Shown: positions 15,408-23,683, counted from the stretch's first letter. The stretch is DNA of 64,000 nucleotides from DAOTVC01 sp034437215 (GCA_034437215.1 DAOTVC010000153.1:5675-69674); one strand, 5' to 3'. Program-made: numbers and translations. The notes: generated by a model from the letters alone, not told the origin.

Positions 15408-15436
15408 TTGTAATATCGTGCGGGTCGACTTATAAT
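15408..15436 (+). promoter_or_regulatory. Promoter of the PpiC lipoprotein operon
   Basis: TTGTAA (15408-15413), a 17-base spacer and TATAAT (15431-15436). The leader is about 105 bases and contains a possible 16-codon reading frame (15469-15519) preceded by GAGGAG, a candidate leader peptide of low certainty. Confidence 0.7.
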
Positions 15437-15547
15437 CAGAGAAAGTGTATTGAGGAGCTGAAAGCTACATGATTCTCCCCATGAGGAGGTACGGCTTGCA
15501 GCTCAGGCTCATCCAGTGATTGGATTCTCGTTCTTGAGGAGGACTCA

Positions 15548-16522
15548 ATGATAGAGTGGAAAACGATACCCTGGGCGCTTCTGATCCTGGCGCTGCTTCT
15601 GGGGGCCTGTGCACCTCCTACCCCGGTTCCGATGGACGATCTGCTGACGACGGAGGAGGAGCAGCCGACGGTGACGGAGGAGGTGAGCGGCGGGGAGACA
15701 GTACCGCCTACGCCTCCCGCGACCCCAGTGCCCTTGGCGGCGCTCGTCAACGGCGAGCCCCTTACCCTGCAGGAGTACGAGCGTCAGATCGCGCGTTATG
15801 AGGTCGCGATGCTGGCTGCGGGGGAGGACCCCGGCACTCCTGAAGGACAGGAGGCCCTGACCCAGGCGCGTGAGGACGTGTTGGAACAGTTGATCGAGCA
15901 GCAGCTGATCTTGCAGGCCGCAGCCGAGGCCGGTGTGACGGTCTCCGATGCCGAGGTCGAGGCCGATATCCAAGCTACGATCGATGATATTGGCGAAGAA
16001 GCGCTGAATGCGTGGCTGGCGGAAGAGGGGTTGACCCGGGAGGAGCTGCAGGAGGAGTGGCGGGCTCAGATGATCATCTCGCGTATGGTGGATCGGGTCA
16101 TCTCCGAGGTGCCCCGCGAGGCCGAGCAGGTGCACGCTCGCCACATCGTCGTGAGCTCTGAGGAGGAGGCCCGACAGCTCTTGACGCAGCTCCAGGCCGG
16201 GGCCGATTTCGCGGCGCTGGCCCGGGCCTACTCCTTGGACGAATCGACTCGCGAGCGGGGGGGCGATCTCGACTACTTCCCACGCGGTCTCCTGACGGCC
16301 GCCGAGGTCGAGGAAGCGGCCTTTGCCTTGCAGCCAGGGCAGGTCAGCGACGTCATCCAGAGCCCGATAGGCTACCATATCGTCCAGGTCGTGGACCGCG
16401 TACCTTCCATGGAGGTCACCGACAGGAACCTTCAATTCCTGTGGAACCAAGCTCGAGAGCAGTGGCTAGAGTCCCTCTGGAACGAGGCACAGATCGAGAG
16501 ATTTGTGGAGCCGGGATCGTAG
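15548..16522 (+). CDS. Lipoprotein peptidyl-prolyl isomerase (SurA/PpiC type)
   Basis: This 324-residue secreted foldase has a signal peptide with lipobox LLLGAC (lipidated Cys at 21), a Thr/Pro-rich linker to about 65 and a SurA-like helical chaperone region (about 66-190). A parvulin PpiC domain follows (about 193-295: ARHIVVSSEEEARQLLTQLQAGADFAALARAYS, GGDLDYFPRGLL, GYHIVQV). It would fold exported proteins on the outer face of the membrane. GAGGAGG lies upstream of the ATG. It is first of four tandem genes ending in rsmI. Confidence 0.88.
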   Translation: MIEWKTIPWALLILALLLGACAPPTPVPMDDLLTTEEEQPTVTEEVSGGETVPPTPPATPVPLAALVNGEPLTLQEYERQIARYEVAMLAAGEDPGTPEGQEALTQAREDVLEQLIEQQLILQAAAEAGVTVSDAEVEADIQATIDDIGEEALNAWLAEEGLTREELQEEWRAQMIISRMVDRVISEVPREAEQVHARHIVVSSEEEARQLLTQLQAGADFAALARAYSLDESTRERGGDLDYFPRGLLTAAEVEEAAFALQPGQVSDVIQSPIGYHIVQVVDRVPSMEVTDRNLQFLWNQAREQWLESLWNEAQIERFVEPGS

Positions 16523-16532
16523 GAGGTTTGCC

Positions 16533-17216
16533 ATGAGGAAGCGAGAGCGCTTCTTCAACGTTCTCACCCTGATGACCCTGGTCTTGACGCTCTTGGTCGT
16601 CGTTTACTACGGTGTTGTGGCGGCCAACCCTCAGACCCCGCTGAACCCCTTTCCACCGTCGACGGGCGTAGCCCTCTTCATCGTGCAGACGAACACGCCC
16701 ACGCCTGAGGGGCTGGGGCTGCCCGCTACCTGGACACCCACGGCGACCTCGACCGCGACTCCGACGCGCGCGCCGACCTTCACCCCAACGGTGACCCGTA
16801 CGCCCACCCCCTTTCCCACCCTGCAACCGACCAGCACGCCCACCCCCCTGGTGACCCGCTCCCCCTATCCCTTCAGCTATGAGGTATCTTATGAGACGCC
16901 GTACTACGGTTGTAACTGGTCAGGAGTGGCGGGGCTGGTGCAGGACCTGGAGGGCAATCCCTTGGAGGGGTATGCCGTCCATATCTGGGGCGGTGGGTTG
17001 GATGAGGTGATCCACTCGGGGGACTACCCGATGTACGGCGCCTCAGGCTGGGAGCAGTTCTTTAACAACCACCCCATCCAGGTGAGCGACATCTACCACG
17101 TCCAGCTGCACGACAAGAACCCGCCCCATGCGCCCGTCTCACCCGTCATCAAGCCCGAGTTTGAGGGCTACTGCTCCAGCTCCATGGCCTTTATCGTCTT
17201 TACCATGAATCATTAG
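16533..17216 (+). CDS. Membrane-anchored protein with Thr/Pro-rich linker and outer beta domain
   Basis: This 227-residue protein has a membrane segment at about residues 12-32, then a linker of about 70 residues rich in T and P with TPTPTxT repeats. A globular C-terminal domain of about 105 residues contains NWSGVAGLVQDLEGNPLEGYAVHIWG, which resembles a carboxypeptidase-regulatory-like beta sandwich, and two cysteines that could form a disulfide. No enzyme motif is seen. AGGAGG at 16521-16526 sets the start. It lies between the PpiC lipoprotein and the KaiC-like ATPase. Confidence 0.7.
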   Translation: MRKRERFFNVLTLMTLVLTLLVVVYYGVVAANPQTPLNPFPPSTGVALFIVQTNTPTPEGLGLPATWTPTATSTATPTRAPTFTPTVTRTPTPFPTLQPTSTPTPLVTRSPYPFSYEVSYETPYYGCNWSGVAGLVQDLEGNPLEGYAVHIWGGGLDEVIHSGDYPMYGASGWEQFFNNHPIQVSDIYHVQLHDKNPPHAPVSPVIKPEFEGYCSSSMAFIVFTMNH

Positions 17217-17228
17217 GAGGGAGGGGGG

Positions 17229-17957
17229 ATGCACCAGAAACGCGTACCCACGGGTGTCGACGGGTTGGACAAGATGCTGCGTGGCGGCCTGCTGCCGAGT
17301 ACCGTGGTGCTGGTGCGCGGGGCGCCGGGGACGGGCAAGACCTCCCTGGCCTTCCAGTTTCTCATCGAGGGGGCCCGCCACGATGAGACAGGGCTCTTCA
17401 TCACTTTCGAGGAGTTCCCCGATGCCCTCTATCGCGATGCGGCCTCCCTCGGATACGACCTGCACGCCCTGGAGGATGTGGGGAAGCTGCACATCATCTT
17501 CACCTCTCCCATGGTGCTCCTCAAGAGCCTTCAGGATCCCCAGAGCGTGATCTATCATCGTCTCATGCAGGCCGATATCCGTCGCGCGGTTCTCGATAGC
17601 GCGACCCACTTTACCAGGCTCACGAACGACTTCCAGGAGCTGCGGCGGCTCTATACCACGCTGGTCAACAGCCTGCGTCGAGAGGGGATCACGACGCTGC
17701 TGCTCAGCGAGGAGCGCCGCACCGACTACCAGCGTGCCGATCGCGGCGCCCTCTCCTTTCTCGCCGACGGTATCATTCTGATGCGCTACGTCGAGGTGGA
17801 GAGCGAGATCCAGCGCGCCATCGTCGTGCTCAAGCTGCGGGGGAGTGACCACGATCGCGAGATCCGGCACTACAAGATCAGCAAGGGGGGACTCGACGTG
17901 GACGGTGTCTTTCGCGGGCGGCACGGGATCCTCAGCGGCATCTCCCATCGCTCCTGA
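17229..17957 (+). CDS. Single-domain KaiC/RadA-like ATPase
   Basis: This 242-residue RecA-fold ATPase has Walker A GAPGTGKT at 31-38, the catalytic glutamate pair in FITFEEFP at 57-64 and Walker B AVLDS ending near 124. It opens with VPTGVDGLDKMLRGGLLPSTVVLVRG, the usual KaiC/GvpD entry. Only one domain is present, so it is not a clock KaiC. Such proteins often act in signalling or repair, with unknown partners. A strong GGAGGGAGGGG site precedes it. It ends three bases before rsmI. Confidence 0.85.
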   Translation: MHQKRVPTGVDGLDKMLRGGLLPSTVVLVRGAPGTGKTSLAFQFLIEGARHDETGLFITFEEFPDALYRDAASLGYDLHALEDVGKLHIIFTSPMVLLKSLQDPQSVIYHRLMQADIRRAVLDSATHFTRLTNDFQELRRLYTTLVNSLRREGITTLLLSEERRTDYQRADRGALSFLADGIILMRYVEVESEIQRAIVVLKLRGSDHDREIRHYKISKGGLDVDGVFRGRHGILSGISHRS

Positions 17958-17960
17958 GCC

Positions 17961-18779
17961 ATGGGCACGCTCTACGTCGTCGCCACTCCGATCGGTAACC
18001 TGGAGGACATCACCCTCCGGGCCCTGCGGGTTCTGGGGGAGGTTGCCCTCATCGCCGCCGAGGACACGCGCAAGGCTCGGGTCCTGCTCGAGCGGTACGA
18101 GATCCGGACGCCCGTGACCTCCTTCTTCGAGGGCAACGAGCGCCGCAAGCTGGAGCGCATCCTCGAGGCTCTGGGACAGGGCGACGTGGCTCTGATCTCG
18201 GAGGCGGGTACGCCCGGCATCTCCGATCCCGGCTACCCCCTCATTCGGGCAGCCCTCGAGGAGGGGGTCCCCGTGGTGCCCCTGCCCGGCCCCTCGGCTC
18301 ACACCGCCGCCCTCGTCGTCTCCGGATTGCCCACCGACCGCTTTCTCTTCGTCGGCTTTCTGCCGCGCAAGGAGAGCGAGCAGCGGGCGATTCTGGAGGA
18401 GGTAGCCGACGTGCGGGCGACGCTCATCTTCTACGAGTCGCCCCGGCGCGTCGCGGAGACGGTGCAGAGGATGGTGGAGGTCTGGGGGAACCGGTCCATC
18501 GCCCTCTGCCGGGAGCTGACGAAGCTCTACGAGGAGGTCTGGAGGGGGGACCTCGAGGGAGCTCTGCAGCACCTGACCCTGACGGAGAACCCGCCGCGGG
18601 GTGAGTACACGCTCGTCGTCGGGGGAGCGCAGGAGGAGCAGCAGGTCTGGGATGTGGAGCGGGTGCGAGCGGCGCTCATCGAGGCGATGGCCGGCGGGCT
18701 GTCCCACTCTCAGGCTGCCCGTGAGGTCGCCTCCCGTTCGGGATGGCCCCGGCGTAAGGTCTACGACCTCGAAACTTGA
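17961..18779 (+). CDS. rsmI: 16S rRNA (cytidine-1402-2'-O)-methyltransferase
   Basis: This 272-residue tetrapyrrole-methylase-fold enzyme acts on C1402 of 16S rRNA. It shows LYVVATPIGNLEDITLRAL, AEDTRKARVLLERY, ISEAGTPGISDPGY and PLPGPSAHTAALVVSGLP, all in the expected order. The C-terminal KVYDLE helix region is present. It is the last gene of the PpiC operon. A MITE copy follows 20 bases after the stop. Confidence 0.95.
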   Translation: MGTLYVVATPIGNLEDITLRALRVLGEVALIAAEDTRKARVLLERYEIRTPVTSFFEGNERRKLERILEALGQGDVALISEAGTPGISDPGYPLIRAALEEGVPVVPLPGPSAHTAALVVSGLPTDRFLFVGFLPRKESEQRAILEEVADVRATLIFYESPRRVAETVQRMVEVWGNRSIALCRELTKLYEEVWRGDLEGALQHLTLTENPPRGEYTLVVGGAQEEQQVWDVERVRAALIEAMAGGLSHSQAAREVASRSGWPRRKVYDLET

Positions 18780-18790
18780 ACACGGCTTCG

Positions 18791-18915
18791 ATTTGATTCG
18801 GGTGTGTTTCACTTGAGTTAAACCGAGGTGTGAAACGTGAGATCCTCACGTTTCACGCCTTACGTTTCAGCGAATGGGTAGCTTCCAACTGAGTTGAAAC
18901 ACACCCATTTGATGC
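18791..18915. mobile_element. Palindromic MITE family A, copy 2, with near-perfect 9-bp target duplication
   Basis: A 107-bp element (18800-18906) has the same GGGTGTGTTTCA ends as copy 1. Flanks ATTTGATTC (18791-18799) and ATTTGATGC (18907-18915) match at 8 of 9 bases. It separates rsmI from the isomerase gene. The right end supplies an alternative upstream start in frame with the isomerase, which has no binding site and is rejected. Confidence 0.8.
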
Positions 18916-18944
18916 AATCCAATTTCATTCGAAAGGAGAATGCC

Positions 18945-20015
18945 ATGACTGTAAATCTAGACGATGCTCCCCTCTATCCTACCTTCGACCCCGACAATAT
19001 GTTGAAGACTATTCAGGAGCTTCCCAGGCAGGTCCGGGAGGCATGGGCGGTCACTCAGGAGGCCCCCCTTCCCGATGCCTACAGGGGGATCGATCACATC
19101 GCCGTGGGTGGCATGGGCGGCTCGGCTATCGGGGGGGACCTGTTGAAGGGGCTTGTGGAGCGCCGGGGGACGGTGCCCCTGGAGGTCGTGCGCGGCTACG
19201 ATCTGCCCGCCTACCTGGAGGGGGAGAGGATGCTCTTCGTCGCTTCGAGCAAATCGGGGAACACGGAGGAGACCCTCTCGCTCCTCGATCAGGCCTTGGA
19301 GCGCGGGATGCGGGTGGTCGCCGTGACGACGGGCGGGAAGATCGCCGAGAAGGCCCAGGAGCGAGACCTCCCCCTCTGGTCCTTCGAGTACGATGCGACC
19401 CCCCGGGCGTCCATCGGCTACTCCCTCACTCTCTTGGCGGGGCTGGCCAGCCGCCTGGGTGTGCTGCCCGACGTGGAGAGTGCCGTCGACGAGACGGTGG
19501 AGGCGCTGCAGGGGCTGCAGTCCAAGCTGCTGCCTCAGGTCGAGATGGGGGATAATCCGGCCAAGGATCTGGCGCGCAAACTGGAGGGCAAGTTGCCCTT
19601 CATCTTCGGCAGCGGCTTCCTGACGGCGGTCGCCCGCCGGTGGAAGACCCAGATGAACGAGAACGCCAAGCAGTGGGCCGGCTGGGACGAACTGCCCGAG
19701 CTCAATCACAATACCGTTGTGGGTTTCGGGCTGCCCGAATCGGTGGTCCCCCACCTGGTCGTCCTCTTCCTGCGCTCGAACCTGGATCACCCGCGGGTCA
19801 AGGTGCGCTGGGAGGTCACTCAGGATCTGCTGACGAAGAACAACGTCCTGGCCTACGAGATCCACGGGCGCGGGGAGAGCCCCCTGTCCCAGCTGCTCAC
19901 CCTCATCCACTTCGGCGACTTCGTCTCCTACTACGTCACCGCCCTCAACGGCGTCGACCCCACCCCCGTGGAGAACATCGACTACCTCAAAGAGCGGTTG
20001 GCAGAGGTCGAGTAG
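18945..20015 (+). CDS. Bifunctional phosphoglucose/phosphomannose isomerase
   Basis: This 356-residue SIS-domain protein interconverts glucose-6-P, mannose-6-P and fructose-6-P. It shows IAVGGMGGSAIGGDLL, the sugar-phosphate loop VASSKSGNTEETL, and the C-terminal DFVSYYVTALNGVDPTPVENIDYLKERL, typical of the archaeal/bacterial bifunctional PGI/PMI family rather than classical Pgi. AAGGAG at 18933-18938 sets the start. No promoter was seen between rsmI and this gene, so it may depend on read-through across the MITE. Confidence 0.9.
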   Translation: MTVNLDDAPLYPTFDPDNMLKTIQELPRQVREAWAVTQEAPLPDAYRGIDHIAVGGMGGSAIGGDLLKGLVERRGTVPLEVVRGYDLPAYLEGERMLFVASSKSGNTEETLSLLDQALERGMRVVAVTTGGKIAEKAQERDLPLWSFEYDATPRASIGYSLTLLAGLASRLGVLPDVESAVDETVEALQGLQSKLLPQVEMGDNPAKDLARKLEGKLPFIFGSGFLTAVARRWKTQMNENAKQWAGWDELPELNHNTVVGFGLPESVVPHLVVLFLRSNLDHPRVKVRWEVTQDLLTKNNVLAYEIHGRGESPLSQLLTLIHFGDFVSYYVTALNGVDPTPVENIDYLKERLAEVE

Positions 20016-20026
20016 CCGGAGGGATT

Positions 20027-20461
20027 ATGCTATCCAGAGAGACCGCTCAGGCCCTCAAAGAGGCGGGGCTGATCTGGCGACCGGACGAGGGAGATCTCTT
20101 CATCATCCCCGACCGCGATCTCGACGACCACATCTTCATCCTCAGCAGGATGAGCACGACGGTGCGCATTCTCGGCGGCGCTCCCGCGATCACCTTTCAG
20201 GGCTCCTATGAGTGGGCGCTCGACTACATCTACATGCGGGAGGTGATCTGGCTCCCGAGCGAGGAGCAGCTGCGGGCCGTACTGGAGGAGCGTCTGCAGG
20301 CGGGCGAGACGAGCGCTCAGACGGCCCTGCGCCTGACGAGCACGCCGGGAGGGTACGTCTGTGAGATCCTCTACGAGGGGGAGTACCGGACCTACGAGGC
20401 GCGGGAGGTGAGTGAGGTCTACGCAGCGGCGCTGCTGAACCTTCTGCAGGAGGAGGGGTAG
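20027..20461 (+). CDS. Hypothetical protein, 144 residues
   Basis: It starts MLSRETAQALKEAGLIWRPD and is acidic and soluble. It has a mixed alpha/beta pattern, including FIIPDRDLDDHIFILSRM, QLRAVLEERL and the YEGEYRTYEAREVSEVYAAALLNLL end. I recognise no family or catalytic motif. GGAGGG precedes the ATG, and it lies 11 bases after the isomerase gene, so it is probably cotranscribed. The sequence suggests a small substrate-binding or regulatory protein, but nothing specific. Confidence 0.6.
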   Translation: MLSRETAQALKEAGLIWRPDEGDLFIIPDRDLDDHIFILSRMSTTVRILGGAPAITFQGSYEWALDYIYMREVIWLPSEEQLRAVLEERLQAGETSAQTALRLTSTPGGYVCEILYEGEYRTYEAREVSEVYAAALLNLLQEEG

Positions 20462-20484
20462 GGCCGTTGTCCCCGTTCTCATCA

Positions 20485-20516
20485 GAGCGCCCGTCGTCGA
20501 CTCGTGACGGGCGCTC
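20485..20516. terminator. Hairpin between convergent genes
   Basis: An 11-bp perfect stem GAGCGCCCGTC with its inverse around a 10-base loop. No T run follows on either strand, so its efficiency as a terminator is uncertain. Confidence 0.5.
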
Positions 20517-20524
20517 CGTGGCGT

Positions 20525-22039
20525 CTAGAGCTGCGCGCGCCGGACGGCGACGTCCTGCGCCTGGGCCACCAGCGACTCGGCGTGCTCGACGATGCTCCCC
20601 AGCTCCTGGCGCCAGGTCTCGGCCCGCGCTTCGTCCTGGAGGCGGGCGGCGTTGGCCCGCACCGCCAGCGCCGCGCTCTGCACTGCGGCCCATGCCAGCC
20701 AGGCGCCGGTGGCGGCGTCGGTCACGGCGTTGGGGTTCCCCTTCTCCGTCACGACCAGGGCCAGCTCCAGCACCCGCAGCGCGTCCCGCGCCGTCGCCAA
20801 GGGGACCTCGCCGGCACGCTCCAGCGCCTTCTGTAGCGCCTCGTTCCGCGCGCGCTGCTGCTCCCCCGTCCCCTGCGGGCGCTTGTAGGCCGCCATCACC
20901 GCATCGTAGGCGGCGCTGTCCTCCTCCATGCGGGCAGCCAGGGCCGCGCGCAGCTTCTCCGCCTCGACGATGAGGTCATGGACCTCCTCCTGGACGTCGG
21001 CGAAGCGCCGCCGCCCCGCCGTGAGGCGGCCCACCATCGCCGCGAGCGCGGCGCCCAGCGCTCCCGCCAGCGCGGCCGCCGATCCCCCGGCGGGGGTGGG
21101 CTCCTTTGCGGCCAGGGTCTCCAGGTAGCCCAGGGGCGCCCCCTCGTCCAGGGTCGTCAGGCGGCGCTCCAGGATCTGCTGGGGAGCGAAGAGTTCCAGC
21201 TGGAGATACCACCGTGCCGTGTCGACGAGGGCCTCCTGGGGGATGAGCCCCACCAGCTCGGTGTGGGTGACGCGGGTGCCGTAGCGGGCCGCCTCCCGCC
21301 GGATGGCCTCCACGGCGTGGTAGATGGGTGTCCTGCGGTAGTCGGTGAGGTTCATGGAGACCTGCGCCTGCCCCGCCGCCAGGACGCCCAGGGCCTTGAC
21401 GTAGCGATAGCCGCCGCCGGAGTGGCGGACGGCGCGGGCGATGCGGCGGGCGATGCTCACGTCGTCGCTGTCGAGGTAGGCGTTGAAAGCGATGAGGAAC
21501 TGGCGGGCCCCGATGATCACGGCGCCGGCCTTCCCCACGCGCGCCGGGCCGGCGTCGGGCCGGCGGTCGGGATTCGTCTCGATCTCCGCCTTGAGCTGCT
21601 CGTACTCGCCCCGGCGGACGTCCTCGAGCCTCTCGCGGTCCGGGCGCAGCGCCGCCTCCCCGTAGAAGTAGACGGGCAGCCGGAGCTCCTCACCCACCCG
21701 GCGACCCAGGTCGTGGGCCAGGGCGACACACTCCTGGGTCAGCACCCCCTGCAGGGGGATGAAGGGGACGACGTCGGCGGCGCCAAGGCGGGGATGCTCC
21801 CCGCGGTGTTCGTCCAGATCGATGAGCTCGGCGGCCTTGGCGATACCCCGGAAGGCCGCCTCCTGTACCGCCACGGGCGCGCCCACGAAGGTGACGACGG
21901 TGCGGTTGTGGTCGGGGTCGGAGCTGACGTCGAGAACGTGGACCTCCCCGCCCCCACGGATGGCTTCGACGATGGCGTCGACCGTCTCCTGATCTCGCCC
22001 GGCGCTGAAATTAGGGACGCACTCGACGAGCGGCTTCAA
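20525..22039 (-). CDS. Glutamate formimidoyltransferase / formiminotetrahydrofolate cyclodeaminase fusion
   Basis: This 504-residue bifunctional enzyme is of histidine degradation and one-carbon folate metabolism. Residues 1-300 are the transferase (LVECVPNFSAGRD, DPDHNRTVVTFVG, GEHPRLGAADVVPFIPL). Residues 308-504 are the cyclodeaminase (LAAKEPTPAGGSAAALAGALGAALAAMVGRLT, VPLATARDALRVLELA, GNPNAVTDAATGAWLAWAA). The fusion order is that of the mammalian enzyme and of several bacteria. It follows the YkvA gene with a four-base gap. No other histidine-degradation gene is in the window. Confidence 0.93.
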   Translation of the reverse strand: MKPLVECVPNFSAGRDQETVDAIVEAIRGGGEVHVLDVSSDPDHNRTVVTFVGAPVAVQEAAFRGIAKAAELIDLDEHRGEHPRLGAADVVPFIPLQGVLTQECVALAHDLGRRVGEELRLPVYFYGEAALRPDRERLEDVRRGEYEQLKAEIETNPDRRPDAGPARVGKAGAVIIGARQFLIAFNAYLDSDDVSIARRIARAVRHSGGGYRYVKALGVLAAGQAQVSMNLTDYRRTPIYHAVEAIRREAARYGTRVTHTELVGLIPQEALVDTARWYLQLELFAPQQILERRLTTLDEGAPLGYLETLAAKEPTPAGGSAAALAGALGAALAAMVGRLTAGRRRFADVQEEVHDLIVEAEKLRAALAARMEEDSAAYDAVMAAYKRPQGTGEQQRARNEALQKALERAGEVPLATARDALRVLELALVVTEKGNPNAVTDAATGAWLAWAAVQSAALAVRANAARLQDEARAETWRQELGSIVEHAESLVAQAQDVAVRRAQL

Positions 22040-22043
22040 CGCT

Positions 22044-22445
22044 CTACTGCTCTTCGTCGGAGGGGACCCGGGCCTCGACGTCGATGACGTCCTCGGGCGG
22101 CGTCCAGACCTCGCCGCGCTGGCGGCCCTCGATGGCGGCTCGATGTTCGGCGACGATATCGGGCGGGCAGACGTTGATGAAGAAGTTGATGCCGAGGGCG
22201 ATGAGGGCGATGTCGTCCAACTGGCCTAATCCCAGGATGACGTCAGGTAAGAGGTCCAAGGGCACGATGAAGTAGCCCAGGGTAGCGACGGGGATCAGCT
22301 TCGTGAAGACCGGCACCCGCGGATCGACGAAGAGCCGCCCGGCGAGCTGCAGATTCTCCCACATATCTCTGAGAAATCCCATGATCGTCCCCACGTCCTC
22401 CGTTCTGGCGGGAGGACGAGACTCCTCTGTTCTTCTTTCGGACAT
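22044..22445 (-). CDS. YkvA/DUF1232 small membrane protein
   Basis: This 133-residue protein has a DUF1232 core: VPVFTKLIPVATLGYFIVPLDLLPDVILGLGQLDDIALIALGINFFI, two hydrophobic segments with the DLLPD motif. The function of this family is unknown. A GGGGG ribosome binding site precedes the ATG at 22445. An upstream extension (22484) is encoded by the MITE and is rejected. It heads an operon with the folate enzyme. Its leader carries a MITE copy. Confidence 0.85.
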   Translation of the reverse strand: MSERRTEESRPPARTEDVGTIMGFLRDMWENLQLAGRLFVDPRVPVFTKLIPVATLGYFIVPLDLLPDVILGLGQLDDIALIALGINFFINVCPPDIVAEHRAAIEGRQRGEVWTPPEDVIDVEARVPSDEEQ

Positions 22446-22462
22446 AACGCTGCCCCCTTTCG

Positions 22463-22593
22463 ATTTCATGCGGGTGTGTTTCAATCCAGTTGTGAGCTAC
22501 CCGTGGCTGAAACGTAAAGTGTGAAACGTGAGGGCCTCACGGTTCACGTTTCACGCCTCGCTTTAACTCAAGTGAAACACACCCATTTGAGGT
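22463..22593. mobile_element. Palindromic MITE family A, copy 3 (inverted), inside a predicted leader
   Basis: A 113-bp element (22472-22584) with GGGTGTGTTTCA ends, inverted relative to copies 1 and 2. The 9-bp flanks ATTTCATGC and ATTTGAGGT match at only 6 positions, so the duplication has decayed or is chance. It lies between the predicted start (about 22597) and the start codon of the YkvA gene, so it should be transcribed as a long hairpin. Confidence 0.75.
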
Positions 22594-22603
22594 TCATACC
22601 TCG

Positions 22604-22632
22604 ATTATAGTCCTGCGGCGTCGACTCTGCAA
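22604..22632 (-). promoter_or_regulatory. Promoter of the ykvA-ftcD operon
   Basis: TTGCAG (22627-22632), a 17-base spacer and TATAAT (22604-22609), with a predicted start near 22597 and a leader of about 150 bases that includes the MITE. Confidence 0.7.
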
Positions 22633-22649
22633 CCGCGCTCGTGGGCGGG

Positions 22650-22677
22650 TTTACTGCCCCCTCTTTTATGGTAGAGT
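22650..22677 (+). promoter_or_regulatory. Possible promoter of the NYN-domain gene
   Basis: TTTACT (22650-22655), a 16-base spacer and TAGAGT (22672-22677), a moderate match. A leader hairpin GGCGACG with CGTCGCC lies at 22688-22708, just ahead of AAGGA and the ATG. Confidence 0.45.
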
Positions 22678-22720
22678 TAGGGGCACGGGCGACGAAAGGC
22701 TCGTCGCCTTCAAGGAAACC

Positions 22721-23683
22721 ATGCCATTTCTGATCGACGGACACAACGTGATCGCCGCTCTCCCGGACATCGACCTCGATGCTCCGGACGATGAGGCGCA
22801 GCTGGTGCTCAAGCTGCGCTCCTGGGTGGCACGCCAGCGGACGAAGGCGGTCGTCGTCTTCGACGGGGGGCTCCCCGGCGGCTTCTCCCGCACCCTCTCG
22901 GGGGGCGGGCTGGAGGTCACCTTCGCGGCCCGCCACCACTCCACGGCCGACCGGGTGATCCGGGCACGGCTGCGCCGGCTGCCCGACGCGGGGAACTGGA
23001 CCGTCGTCTCCTCCGACCGGGAGGTGTTGGAGAGCGCTTACGCTGCGGGCGCGCGGACGATGTCGGCGCAGGCCTTTGCCGCGCGTCTGGAGCGTCCCCG
23101 ACGCCCCCCTCCCGAGAAGCCCCCTGCCCCGGATGAGGAGGAGGTCGAGGAGTGGTTGGCGATCTTCTCCGAGCGGGAGTCCCAGGCCGAGCCGCGGATC
23201 GGCTCCTTGCGCCGTTCGATGCGGACCATCGCCGCGCAGTTGGGCATCTCCCTATCCGGAGAGGAGCGCCAGAGTGCGCCGTCGGAGAAGCCCCAGGATC
23301 TCTCCGCGGCGGAGGTGCGGGCGTGGTTGGACGTCTTCCGGGAGCCCGAGGAGCCGGCTCCGCCTCAGGAGCCCCCGTCCTCACCTCCTCCCGAGAAGAA
23401 GCGCCGGCGCCGGCCCCTAACGGTGGACAAGGAACATCCGGAGAGCTTGAGCCCTGAGGAGGTGGCGCTCTGGGAATCCGTCTTCCCCGAGGTCAGGTCC
23501 TCCGGGCCGGCGCCCGCCAAGCGTCCGAAGCGCAAGAAGGCCCGGCGTAGCAAGTCCCTTGCCAGGCACCGTCGCCGCCAAATCTCCTCGGAGGAGAGGG
23601 CCAAGAAAGATAAGGAGGAGGGTCTCACGCCCGAGGAGCTCGAACAGTGGTACCGGATGTTTGGCGAGGAGCCCGATAAGTAG
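22721..23683 (+). CDS. NYN-domain (YacP-like) nuclease with four C-terminal W..F repeats
   Basis: This 320-residue protein has an NYN/PIN-like RNase domain at 1-122: FLIDGHNVI, VVVFDGG, VTFAARHHSTADRVIRARL, WTVVSSDREVLESA, matching YacP/Rae1-type ribosome-linked RNases. The remaining 200 residues are charged and Pro-rich, probably disordered. They carry four spaced copies of a short motif with consensus S/P-x-E-V/L-x-x-W-x-x-V/I/M-F-x-E (at about 138-152, 193-208, 242-257 and 301-316). Two Lys/Arg-rich patches separate them. The motif looks like a repeated docking peptide. The C-terminal function is inferred only. Confidence 0.82.
   Translation: MPFLIDGHNVIAALPDIDLDAPDDEAQLVLKLRSWVARQRTKAVVVFDGGLPGGFSRTLSGGGLEVTFAARHHSTADRVIRARLRRLPDAGNWTVVSSDREVLESAYAAGARTMSAQAFAARLERPRRPPPEKPPAPDEEEVEEWLAIFSERESQAEPRIGSLRRSMRTIAAQLGISLSGEERQSAPSEKPQDLSAAEVRAWLDVFREPEEPAPPQEPPSSPPPEKKRRRRPLTVDKEHPESLSPEEVALWESVFPEVRSSGPAPAKRPKRKKARRSKSLARHRRRQISSEERAKKDKEEGLTPEELEQWYRMFGEEPDK

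Noticed and set aside
17139..18812. A 557-codon minus-strand frame opposite the KaiC-like and rsmI genes
   Set aside because: Both plus-strand genes have full family motifs and ribosome binding sites. The minus frame is an antisense shadow with no motif.
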